DNA of 64,000 nucleotides from Burkholderiales bacterium (GTDB lineage Bacteria; Pseudomonadota; Gammaproteobacteria; Burkholderiales; Burkholderiaceae_C): assembly GCA_016195825.1 (NCBI GenBank), contig JACPYV010000161.1, forward strand, positions 1 through 64,000, given 5' to 3'. Shown here one piece after another: positions 18,947 through 27,658 of the stretch. Under the pieces are notes generated by a model, which had not been told where the DNA came from, did no database searches, and worked only from the letters and a program-made list of their open reading frames with translations. Every line of letters starts with the position of its first letter. The first letter of the stretch is position 1. Position numbers and translations under genes: made by a program.

Positions 18947-19902
18947 AGCGCCTCGTGATCTTGCTGCGCGCCGCGCTGCTGCTCGCGCTGACTGTGGCTG
19001 CCCTGCCCTCGCAGGCCCACGAGATGAGCATGGCCGAGATGCAGCTGCGCGAGACCCGGCGCGGCGAATTCATCTGGCAGTGGATGGCCACCGAGAAGCG
19101 CCCCGCCGCCCAGGACCTGACACCACTGTGGCCCGAGGCCTGCCAGGCCGAGGCCAACGTGCTGCGCTGCGGCGAGCACGGCCTGTCCGGCACGCTGGCG
19201 GTCAAGGGCGTGGGCGAGCGCTACTCGGCCGCCGTCATCAAGGTCTTCTGGCTGGACGGCGAGAGCCGCGTCTACACCCTCACTAAGGGCCAGCCCACGG
19301 TGCAGCTGTACGGCGCCGCCAACGACCCGCGCGGCATGGGCGAGATCGCCAGCGCCTACACGCTGCTCGGCGTGGAGCACATCCTGGGCGGCATCGACCA
19401 CCTGCTCTTCGTCATCGGCCTGCTGTTCCTGGTCGGCTTTCGGCGCCGGCTGGTTTGGACGATCACGGCCTTCACCGCCGCGCACAGCCTCACGCTGGCC
19501 AGCAGCGCCTTGGGCTGGTTGACGCTGCGCTCGGCACCGGTGGAGGCCAGCATCGCGCTGTCCATCGTGCTGGTGGCCGTCGAGGCGCTGCACCGGCGGG
19601 ACACCTTGGCGCGACGCTGGCCGGCGGTCGTCGCCTTCCTGTTTGGCCTGGTCCACGGGTTGGGCTTTGCCGGCGCACTCAAGGAGATCGGCCTGCCCGA
19701 GAATCACCTGCTGGTCGCGCTGTTGACCTTCAACGTCGGCGTGGAGATCGGCCAGCTGATGACGGTGGGCGCCTGCTGGTGCCTGTGGCGCGTGACCGCA
19801 CGCTGGCCGGCGGCGCAGCGGCTGCGCACGCTGCTGCTCTACGTCATCGGCAGCGTGGCGGCGTACTGGTCTTGGCTGCGCATCGCGGCGGTGCTGGCAT
19901 GA
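18943..19902 (+). CDS. HupE/UreJ family membrane protein
   Basis: EHILGGIDHLLFVIGLLFLVGFRRRLVWTITAFTAAHSLTLA...LVHGLGFAGALKEIGLP; 4-nt overlap with the isomerase. Confidence 0.9.
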   Translation: MKRLVILLRAALLLALTVAALPSQAHEMSMAEMQLRETRRGEFIWQWMATEKRPAAQDLTPLWPEACQAEANVLRCGEHGLSGTLAVKGVGERYSAAVIKVFWLDGESRVYTLTKGQPTVQLYGAANDPRGMGEIASAYTLLGVEHILGGIDHLLFVIGLLFLVGFRRRLVWTITAFTAAHSLTLASSALGWLTLRSAPVEASIALSIVLVAVEALHRRDTLARRWPAVVAFLFGLVHGLGFAGALKEIGLPENHLLVALLTFNVGVEIGQLMTVGACWCLWRVTARWPAAQRLRTLLLYVIGSVAAYWSWLRIAAVLA

Positions 19903-19984
19903 GTCGCGCCGCGCCGCGCCGCCCCAAGCAAGCGGTGGCCCCGTCGGGGGACCGGCCGATGTACTCGTCGGACGAAGGGTTGGG

Positions 19985-20611
19985 ATGACCGACGAAGTCA
20001 TTGGCCTGTTCCCGGTGCCGCTGCTGCGCGCCCCGGGCGCTCTGCCGCAGCCGCTGGTGGGCGCCCTCGTCGACCACTTCAGCACCCAGGCGCTGCAGGC
20101 CAACAACAGCTCCGAGGCGCTGTCGCACACGCGCATGCTGCAGCCGTCGGACAGCCCGCTCCTGGTGCAGGCCGCGGCTCTTATCACGCCCAAGATCGCC
20201 GAGCTCGGCCGCCTTCTCTTCGGGGAGAACCTAGGCTGGGCCATCAAGGAGATGTGGGTCAATGTGCTGGACACCGGCGGCCGCCAGGCCATGCACAACC
20301 ACGCCAACAGCTTCGCGTCCGGCGTGGTCTACCTGACCGAGACCGACGACTCGGCCCGCACCGTGTTCATGAAGTCGCCCGGGGGGCATGACTTCGCGTT
20401 GAAAAACGACCACGCCGGCGTGGTTACCGGGCCCTACAACGCCGAGAAATGGGTCAGCCCCGCGCCCAGCCCGGGCGACCTGGTGTTGTTCCCGAGCTAT
20501 CTGATGCACGCCGTGCCGCCCAACGCCGGCGGGCGGCGCATCAGTCTGGCTTTCAACGCCATCCCGACGCGGCTGGAGAGCTGGGGCTACACACTCAGCT
20601 TCAACGCTTGA
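19985..20611 (+). CDS. TIGR02466-like putative 2OG-Fe(II) oxygenase
   Basis: EMWVNVLDTGGRQAMHNHANSFASGVVYLT...PGDLVLFPSYLMHAVPPN...RISLAFN double-stranded beta-helix features. Confidence 0.85.
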   Translation: MTDEVIGLFPVPLLRAPGALPQPLVGALVDHFSTQALQANNSSEALSHTRMLQPSDSPLLVQAAALITPKIAELGRLLFGENLGWAIKEMWVNVLDTGGRQAMHNHANSFASGVVYLTETDDSARTVFMKSPGGHDFALKNDHAGVVTGPYNAEKWVSPAPSPGDLVLFPSYLMHAVPPNAGGRRISLAFNAIPTRLESWGYTLSFNA

Positions 20612-20675
20612 AATGATGCCCCACGTCCAGTCTCGCCGCGCTGAACGCGGGCGAGCCCAGTCGGCCTTGCAGGCC

Positions 20676-20735
20676 GCGCAGCCGACGAAACGGCTGCTCT
20701 TCGGCAGGCACGCCAAGTCCACAGGACTTGCCGTG
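20676..20735. repeat. Tandem hairpin-forming inverted repeats in a 242-nt intergenic region
   Basis: GCAGCCG-acgaaa-CGGCTGC (20678-20697) and CACGcCAAGTCC-aca-GGACTTGcCGTG (about 20709-20735). Confidence 0.5.
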
Positions 20736-20853
20736 TCCGGCCTCAGCCCCCGACGGGACGGCGATGCATGCGGCATGGAGCCGCAAGCCCATCGCCTGCG
20801 GGCTGGCTTGGGGCGGCCCGGCGCCAGTCCGCGCTTCTAGGCACGACGGGTTC

Positions 20854-23283
20854 ATGCGCCAACTTGCACTCTTGCTGATGGCCGCCTCCGGCTTTGCCGG
20901 GCTGGGCTACCAGATCGTTTGGACACAGCAGATGGGGCTGGTGCTGGGCCACGAGTCGGCCGCCGTGCTGGCCGTCGTTGCGGCCTTCTTCGGCGGGTTG
21001 TCGCTCGGCGCCTTGCTGCTGGGCCGGCGCATCGAGGCAAGCGCCAGGCCGCTGCGCTGGTATGCCGGCTGCGAGGCGTTGATCGGCCTGTGGGGCGCCG
21101 TGCTGATGGCGACCATGCCCGCGGTCAGCAACGCGGCGCTGGCGCTGATCGGACCGGACGTCACGCCCGCCTGGCACTGGAGCGTGGCCTTCGCCGCCAG
21201 CTTCCTGCTGCTGCTGCCGGCCACCGCGGCGATGGGCGCGACGCTGCCGGCCATGGCCCGCCTGGGCACGGCCAGGCTCGCGCCGCTGTACGCCGCCAAC
21301 ACGTTGGGCGCCGTCGCAGGCGTTCTGGCAACGGCCTTCTGGCTGATCCCTGAGCTGGGGCTCACGCGCAGCACCGGCCTGTGCGTGGCGCTCAACCTCG
21401 GGTGCGCGCTGCTGGCCGGCATCGCCCTGAAATCCACGCCCGGCGCTGCGCTCGGCCCGGTGACGTCGAGCCGCCCGCTGTGGATGCTGGCCGCGACCGG
21501 GCTGCTGGGCATCGCGTACGAGGTGCTGGCCGTGCGCGTGCTCAGCCAGGTGGCGGAGGACACGGTCTACACCTTCGCCCTGCTGCTGGCCGTCTACCTG
21601 GCCGGCAGCGCGCTGGGCGCCTCGGCGTTTGCGCGCTGGGCCAAGCTGCGCAGCACGCCGCGGCTGCTGCAGGCGCTGGCCGTCAGCATCCTGCTGGGCA
21701 TGGCCGCGATGTGGGGCGCCGAGTCGATCAAGCAGGCCCTGCGGCCCGAGACATTGGCCGGCGCCCTGGCCACCGAGGCCGCGCTGGCGTTGGCCGTGTT
21801 CGCGTTGCCCACCTTGCTGATGGGCGCCCTGTTCTGCCAGCTCAGCTCGGACGCCGCCGAGGCCGGCATTCCGTTCAGCCGCGCGCTGGGTATCAACACG
21901 CTGGGCGCTACGCTGGCCGCGCCGCTGTTCGGCGTGGCGCTGGCGCCGATGCTGGGCCCGAAGTTCGCGCTGCTGATCGTCGCTGCGGGCTACCTGGCAC
22001 TTGCACCCGCGTGGCGCAACCCGGCCTGGTGGCTGCCTGCTGCAGCGATGGCAGCCGTGGCCGTGCTCGCGCCGCCGCTGGCCTTCATCGACCTGCCCGA
22101 GGGCGGCCAATTGCTCAGCTACCGCGATGGCGCGATGGCCGCTGTCAGCGTCGTGGAGGACGACACCGGCATCGCGCGCCTACGCATCAACAACCGCCAG
22201 CAGGAAGGCAGCAGCGCGACGCTGCTGGTCGACGGCCGGCAGGCCTTGCTGCCCTTGCTGCTGCACCCGGCGCCGCACCGGGCGCTCTTCCTGGGCCTTG
22301 GCTCTGGCATCACGGCCGGTGTCGCCGCGCGCCTGCCGGGCGTACAGGTCGACGCCGTGGAACTGCTGCCCGAGGTCATCGCGGCCTCGGCCCTGTTCCG
22401 CACGCCCCTCGGCGACGGCCCCGCTCCGCGCCTGCACGCCGCCGACGCGCGCCGCTACGTCCGCACGGCCACGCAACGCTACGACGTCGTCGTGTCCGAC
22501 AACTTCCACCCGGCCCGCAGTGGCTCGGGCGCGCTGTACACCGTCGAACACTTCCAGGCCGTGCGCGAGCGTCTGGCACCGCAGGGCCTGTTTTGCCAAT
22601 GGTTGCCGCTGCACCAGCTCGACATCGACACGCTGCGCAGCATCACGGCCGCCTTCCTTCAGGCGTTTCCCGATGGCGCAGCCCTCCTTGCCAGCAACAG
22701 CCTGGACACACCCACCGTGGGCCTGGTGGGCCGTGCCGGGGTCACCCGCTTCCAGCCCGGCCCCAGGCCCGACCTGGCCGTGCGATTCGGCCTGGCCGAT
22801 GACTTTGCCGTGCTGGGCAGCTTCGTGGCTGACAGCGCCGCGCTGCATCGCCTGGCCGCTGGCGTACCGTTGAACACCGACGACCGGCCCTGGGTGGCCT
22901 ACCGCGCGCCACGCATCACCTACGCGCCCGACTCCGCGCCGCGGGACCGCCTGCTGGCGCTGTTGGGTCAGGTCGACGTCGACGCGACGACCCTGCTCGT
23001 CGCGCCGGACCCGGCGCTGGCCGCGCGGCTGACCGCTTACGCCCAGGCCCGGCAGGGCTATCTCGACCTGGGCCGCCGCACCGTGCCCAGCGCTGACCCG
23101 GCTGTCATGCTCACCCGCGTGGGCCCGACACTGCTGGCCGTGCTGCGCCGCAGCCCCGACTTCCAGCCCGCCGCCGAGCCGCTGCGCCGGCTCGCGCAAG
23201 CACTGGCACCGAATGACCCGGCCGCGGCGCAGCGCTTGCTGGCATCCTTAGCCGGTATCCGCCCCGACCTCGCCGCCCCCTGA
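20854..23283 (+). CDS. MFS-like/spermidine-synthase fusion protein
   Basis: N-terminal polytopic half (GFAGLGYQIVWTQQMGLVLGHE); C-terminal LFLGLGSGITAGVAARLPGVQVDAVELLPEVI...YDVVVSDNFHPARSGSGALYTVEHFQAVRERLAPQGLFCQWLPLHQ. Confidence 0.9.
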   Translation: MRQLALLLMAASGFAGLGYQIVWTQQMGLVLGHESAAVLAVVAAFFGGLSLGALLLGRRIEASARPLRWYAGCEALIGLWGAVLMATMPAVSNAALALIGPDVTPAWHWSVAFAASFLLLLPATAAMGATLPAMARLGTARLAPLYAANTLGAVAGVLATAFWLIPELGLTRSTGLCVALNLGCALLAGIALKSTPGAALGPVTSSRPLWMLAATGLLGIAYEVLAVRVLSQVAEDTVYTFALLLAVYLAGSALGASAFARWAKLRSTPRLLQALAVSILLGMAAMWGAESIKQALRPETLAGALATEAALALAVFALPTLLMGALFCQLSSDAAEAGIPFSRALGINTLGATLAAPLFGVALAPMLGPKFALLIVAAGYLALAPAWRNPAWWLPAAAMAAVAVLAPPLAFIDLPEGGQLLSYRDGAMAAVSVVEDDTGIARLRINNRQQEGSSATLLVDGRQALLPLLLHPAPHRALFLGLGSGITAGVAARLPGVQVDAVELLPEVIAASALFRTPLGDGPAPRLHAADARRYVRTATQRYDVVVSDNFHPARSGSGALYTVEHFQAVRERLAPQGLFCQWLPLHQLDIDTLRSITAAFLQAFPDGAALLASNSLDTPTVGLVGRAGVTRFQPGPRPDLAVRFGLADDFAVLGSFVADSAALHRLAAGVPLNTDDRPWVAYRAPRITYAPDSAPRDRLLALLGQVDVDATTLLVAPDPALAARLTAYAQARQGYLDLGRRTVPSADPAVMLTRVGPTLLAVLRRSPDFQPAAEPLRRLAQALAPNDPAAAQRLLASLAGIRPDLAAP

Positions 23284-23328
23284 ACCAGTGTCGGCCCGGC
23301 GTCAGCCCTTCATGGCAAGCTGCGGTCC

Positions 23329-24105
23329 ATGCGCTGGGCTTTCATTACCGACATTCATGCCAACCGACAGGCCTTCGAGGCCGTCCTTGCCGACGCCAAG
23401 GCCCAGGGGGCGACGCACTACGCCTTGTTGGGCGACTTCGTCGGCTACGGCCCCGACCCCGCCTGGGTCATCGACCAGGTCATGGCCCTGGTGGCCGATG
23501 GCGCCATGGCCGTGCAGGGCAACCACGACGAAGCCGTGGCCCACGGCAGCACGTCGAGCATGCATCCGGATGCGCGCGCCGTCATCGACTGGACCCGCTC
23601 GCAGCTGAACGAAGACCAGCTGCGCTTCCTGACCCGGCTACCGCTGACCGCCCATGGCGAGCCTGGCCACGTCCTGTTCGTGCATGCCAACGCCTTCGAG
23701 CCCAAGGGCTGGGAGTACGTACAAGGCCGAGCCGAGGCCGTGAAGAGCCTGCACGCCAGCGCGGCGCGGCTGCAAGTCTGCGGCCACATGCACGAGCCCA
23801 TGCTCTTCCACCTGTCGGGCACCGGCAAAGCGGGCGACTTCCGCCCCGTGGCCGGCGTGCCCATGCCGCTGCCGGCGCACCGGCAGTGGCTGGCCATCCC
23901 CGGCTCCTGCGGGCAGCCGCGCGACGGCAACCCGGCCGCCTGCTACGCGCTGCTGGACCCGGCCCGGTCGGAGCTGGACGACGCCCGCATCAGCTTCCAG
24001 CGCGTGGCCTACGACGTCGACGCCGCCTGCGAGGCGCTACGTGCGACGGCCATGCCGCCGCTCATCACCGAGCGCCTGGCGCGCCGCCTAACCCTCGGCG
24101 AATGA
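23329..24105 (+). CDS. Metallophosphoesterase (Ser/Thr phosphatase or Ap4A-ase-like)
   Basis: FITDIHANRQAFEAVL...LGDFVGYGPDP...VQGNHDEAV...VCGHMHEPML. Confidence 0.93.
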   Translation: MRWAFITDIHANRQAFEAVLADAKAQGATHYALLGDFVGYGPDPAWVIDQVMALVADGAMAVQGNHDEAVAHGSTSSMHPDARAVIDWTRSQLNEDQLRFLTRLPLTAHGEPGHVLFVHANAFEPKGWEYVQGRAEAVKSLHASAARLQVCGHMHEPMLFHLSGTGKAGDFRPVAGVPMPLPAHRQWLAIPGSCGQPRDGNPAACYALLDPARSELDDARISFQRVAYDVDAACEALRATAMPPLITERLARRLTLGE

Positions 24106-25553
24106 TGACCCCCAGCGCGTCGCCTCCCGCCCCGCTGGAAGTCGGCCAGGTGCTGGACGGCTTCAGGCTGGAAGAGCGACTGCACCAGGGCGGCATGGCC
24201 AACCTATGGCGTGTCAGCCGCGTGGCGGGCCCTGATGGCGGCAGCGACGGTGGTTTCGAGCTGCTGATGAAGGTGCCGCGCATCAAAGGCGGCGAGGACC
24301 CGGCCACCATCGTCGGCTTCGAGGTCGAGCAGATGCTGATGCCGCAGCTCAGCGGCCCGCACGTGCCGCGTTTTGTCGCGCGCGGTGACTGGACCCGCCA
24401 GGCCTTCATCGTGATGGAGCGCATCCCCGGCGAGACGCTGCGCCCACGGCTGGACGACGCGCCGCTGCCACCCGAGGAAGTGGCTCACATCGGCGCCCGC
24501 GTGGCCACAGCGCTGGCGGCCCTGCACCGCCAGCATGTCGTGCACCTGGACGTGAAGCCCAGCAATATCCTGTTCCGCCCGGATGGCACGGCCGTGCTGG
24601 TGGACTTCGGCCTGAGCCGCCACGAGCACCTGCCCGACCTGCTGGAGGAAGAGTTCACGCTGCCCATGGGCACGGGGCCTTACATGAGCCCAGAGCAGGT
24701 GCAGTTCGTGCGCAACGACCCGCGCAGCGACCTGTTCGCGCTGGGCGTCATGCTCTACCACCTGGCCACCGGCGAGCGGCCGTTCGGGCAGCCGAACTCC
24801 GTGCGCGGCCTGCGCCGGCGCCTGTTCGTCGAGCCCGTGCCGCCGCGTGCACTGCGTCCGGAACTGCCGCCCTGGCTGCAGGAGGTCATCCTGCATTGCC
24901 TGGAGGTGCGGCCCGACCGCCGCTACCAAAGCGCGGCCCAGCTGGCGCTGGACCTGCGCGAGCCCAGCGGCGTGGCGCTGACGGCCCGCGCTGAAAAGCT
25001 GCAGGTCAGCGGGGCGATGCGGCGGCTCAAGCGCTGGTTCTTCGCACTGGGCTCCGAGCCGGAACCCGCCGCGCCGGCCGGCCAGCAGCTCGCCAGCAGC
25101 CCCATCGTCATGGCAGCGGTGGACGTCGACCACGCCACGCCCGAGCTGCTGGCCCAGCTCTGCGAGACGGTGCGCCGCATCGTGCAGACCGAGGTCGGCG
25201 CACGGCTGGCCTGCGTGTCGGTGATGAAGGTCAACCGCATCGGCATCGACGAGCTGACCGACAAGCACGGCCAGAGCCTGCACGTGAAACAGCTGATCGC
25301 GCTCAAGCACTGGGCGCGGCCCATCAGGAAGGCGCTGGCGCTGGAGGACGGCCGACTAACCTTCCATGTGCTGGAGGCGCCCGACCCGGCGACCGCCATC
25401 ATCGACTTTGCCCACCGCAACGGCGTGGACCACATCGTCATGGGCGCGCGAGGCGCGTCGGCGCTGCGGCGCTACCTGGGCAGCGTCTCGGGACAGGTGG
25501 TGGCGGAGTCGGACTGCACGGTCACCGTGGTGCGCGAGCCGGCGGCAGGCTGA
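24102..25553 (+). CDS. Ser/Thr protein kinase fused to a C-terminal universal stress protein domain
   Basis: Kinase motifs HLDVKPSNILF and VDFGLSRHEHL; C-terminal VMGARGASALRRYLGSVSGQVVAESDCTVTVVR with USP G-2x-G-9x-G-S. Confidence 0.9.
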   Translation: MMTPSASPPAPLEVGQVLDGFRLEERLHQGGMANLWRVSRVAGPDGGSDGGFELLMKVPRIKGGEDPATIVGFEVEQMLMPQLSGPHVPRFVARGDWTRQAFIVMERIPGETLRPRLDDAPLPPEEVAHIGARVATALAALHRQHVVHLDVKPSNILFRPDGTAVLVDFGLSRHEHLPDLLEEEFTLPMGTGPYMSPEQVQFVRNDPRSDLFALGVMLYHLATGERPFGQPNSVRGLRRRLFVEPVPPRALRPELPPWLQEVILHCLEVRPDRRYQSAAQLALDLREPSGVALTARAEKLQVSGAMRRLKRWFFALGSEPEPAAPAGQQLASSPIVMAAVDVDHATPELLAQLCETVRRIVQTEVGARLACVSVMKVNRIGIDELTDKHGQSLHVKQLIALKHWARPIRKALALEDGRLTFHVLEAPDPATAIIDFAHRNGVDHIVMGARGASALRRYLGSVSGQVVAESDCTVTVVREPAAG

Positions 25554-25562
25554 ACTCCACGG

Positions 25563-26741
25563 TCATCCCGCCGCCATCAGCGGGTGCACGACCAGTCCAA
25601 CCAGCGCGGCGGCCAGCACGACGACCGGTTCGGGCAGCTTCTTGAAGCGCCACAGCACCACCACAGTGGCGAGCGCCAGCGCGGCCGTGACCCAGTCCGT
25701 GATCGAGCGCTGGCCGATGACGATGACGGCGCCCGTGATCGCACCGATCGCAGCCGCCGTCACGCCGTCGACGAAGGCCACGATGCCCGGGCGCTTGCCA
25801 TGCTTCTTGAAGTACGGTGCCGGCAGGATCGTGAACAGGTAGCAGGGCACGAAGGTGCCGAGGGCCGCCACGACGGCGCCCCAGAAGCCGGCGACGAGGT
25901 AGCCGATGAACCCCGTCGTGATGACGACCGGCCCCGGCGTGATCATGGCGACCGCGACCGCGTCGACGAACTGCCGGTCCGTCAGCCAGTGGTGCTCCTG
26001 CACGACGCCGCTGTACAGGAAAGGCACGATCGCTAGGCCGCTGCCAAAGACGAAGCTGCCGGCATAGGCGAAGAAGGCGCCGATCTCGACCAGGCGCGGC
26101 CACTCCACCGCCGAGACCAGCCCGCCCACCAACGGCGCCGAAGCCGCGAAGCTGTTGAGCCGCCCACCGAGTCGCGGTGGCGCGCGCAGCAGCCAGACCA
26201 GCACGCCGGCACCCAGGAACAGCCAGACCACCTCGGAGCGGGTGATGGCGGTCACCGCCGCGCTGGCCAGGAAGATGGCCCACAGCAGCTTGTCGCGGCC
26301 GATGTTCTTCGTCGTCAGCTTGTAGGCACTCATCGCGATGATGCCGATGACCGCGGCGCCGACGCCGTAGAAGACCGACTGCATCCAGCCGATGCCGCCG
26401 AAGGCCGTGTAGGCGACACCCAGCCCCAGCACCATCAGGAAGGACGGCAGCACGAAGGCCAGTCCCGCCAGCGTCGCGCCCGTCACCCGGTAGTGCACAT
26501 AGCCGAGGTAGATGGCGAGCTGGGCGGCCAGCGGCCCAGGCATCAGCTGGGCCAGGGCCATGCCCTCCTTGTAGTCCGCCTCGGACACCCACTGCCGGCG
26601 CTCCACCAGGTCGCGGTACATGAAACCGACCAGCGCCACCGGCCCGCCAAACCCCCAGCTGCCCAGGCCCGCCATGTAGGCCACCAGTTGACCCAGCGTG
26701 TAGCGCGGAGCGCCCTGCGGCTCGTCCACGCCATCGCTCAT
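25563..26741 (-). CDS. chrA: Chromate transporter ChrA
   Basis: GSWGFGGPVALVGFMYRDLVERRQWVSEADYKEGMALAQLMPGPLAAQLAIYLGY and second CHR-type repeat. Confidence 0.95.
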   Translation of the reverse strand: MSDGVDEPQGAPRYTLGQLVAYMAGLGSWGFGGPVALVGFMYRDLVERRQWVSEADYKEGMALAQLMPGPLAAQLAIYLGYVHYRVTGATLAGLAFVLPSFLMVLGLGVAYTAFGGIGWMQSVFYGVGAAVIGIIAMSAYKLTTKNIGRDKLLWAIFLASAAVTAITRSEVVWLFLGAGVLVWLLRAPPRLGGRLNSFAASAPLVGGLVSAVEWPRLVEIGAFFAYAGSFVFGSGLAIVPFLYSGVVQEHHWLTDRQFVDAVAVAMITPGPVVITTGFIGYLVAGFWGAVVAALGTFVPCYLFTILPAPYFKKHGKRPGIVAFVDGVTAAAIGAITGAVIVIGQRSITDWVTAALALATVVVLWRFKKLPEPVVVLAAALVGLVVHPLMAAG

Positions 26742-27658
26742 GCCTCGCCGCCCCGGGCCTGCACGGGCCGGCCCGCGCGCGTCCAGCCATCGATGCCGCC
26801 GGGCAGGAAGCGCGCCTGCACGCCCAGCGCCCGCAGCTTCATGGCCGTCGCGCGACCGACCTCGTGGCCGTAGATGCAGTAGACGAGCACGTCGCGATCC
26901 CTGAGCACTTCACCGGCCCAGTCGGTGACATGCGCCGGGTCGCGCCAGCGGGAGCCGGGCAGCATGGTCTGAGCCTGCGCGAACACGCCCGCGCGGCGCA
27001 CGTCTAGCACGGTGGTCTGCGACAGGTCGAGGCCATCGGCATCAGCTGCGAGGCCTTCGCTGCAGGCATGCACCGCCTGCTGGTAGCGCTCGTAGACCTT
27101 GGCCCAGTCGATGCGGGCCATGAAGGCCTCGACGTAGCCGGCCGCAGCGGCGCCGAAGTCCAAATGGTAGGCGTGCTCGTACATGTCCAGCGCCAGGATG
27201 GGGATGGCGCCGACTAGCGCATTCGTGTGATCGGCGGCCCACTGGTTCACCAGCAGCCCTTCGCGGGGCAGCAGGCTCAGCAGCACCCAGCCCGAGCCGC
27301 CGCCCAGGGCCTTGCCCATAGCGGCAAACTCGTCGCGCCAGGCGTCCACGCTGCCGAAGCTGCCGGCCAGCGCCAGCGCCATCGCCGGCACCATCTCGCC
27401 CGGCTGCGCCGCCAAGCTGTCGAAATAGAGCTCGTGCAGCAGCATCGAGTTGGCCGCGATCAGCTCCTCGCGCTTGAGCCCGTTCAGCTCGAAGCCGGGC
27501 AACGTGCCGCGCGGAGCCGCGCCCAGCCTGGCGCGGATCGCGTTCAGGCGTTTGACGGCGCCACCGTAGTTGTTCTGATGGTGGCTGAGCAGCAGCCGCT
27601 CGGACAGGCCCGGCAAGCTGGCGGCGTCGAAAGGCAGTTCGCGGGGGATGGCATTCAT
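26738..27658 (-). CDS. chrC: Fe/Mn superoxide dismutase (ChrC-like) fused to a rhodanese domain
   Basis: SOD motifs LLSHHQNNYGGAV, NSMLLHELYFDSL, LALDMYEHAYHLDF; C-terminal TTVLDVRRAGVF...VLVYCIYGHEVGRATAMKLRALGVQARFLPGGIDGW. Confidence 0.92.
   Translation of the reverse strand: MNAIPRELPFDAASLPGLSERLLLSHHQNNYGGAVKRLNAIRARLGAAPRGTLPGFELNGLKREELIAANSMLLHELYFDSLAAQPGEMVPAMALALAGSFGSVDAWRDEFAAMGKALGGGSGWVLLSLLPREGLLVNQWAADHTNALVGAIPILALDMYEHAYHLDFGAAAAGYVEAFMARIDWAKVYERYQQAVHACSEGLAADADGLDLSQTTVLDVRRAGVFAQAQTMLPGSRWRDPAHVTDWAGEVLRDRDVLVYCIYGHEVGRATAMKLRALGVQARFLPGGIDGWTRAGRPVQARGGEA

Noticed and set aside
19903-19984. GC-rich gap between HupE and the oxygenase as a regulatory RNA
   Set aside because: Only short CCCC/GGGG complementarity; no convincing structure.
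18697-20307. 536 aa minus-strand ORF across PpiC, HupE and TIGR02466 genes
   Set aside because: Runs antisense through three well supported genes; Gln/His/Arg-rich with no domain.
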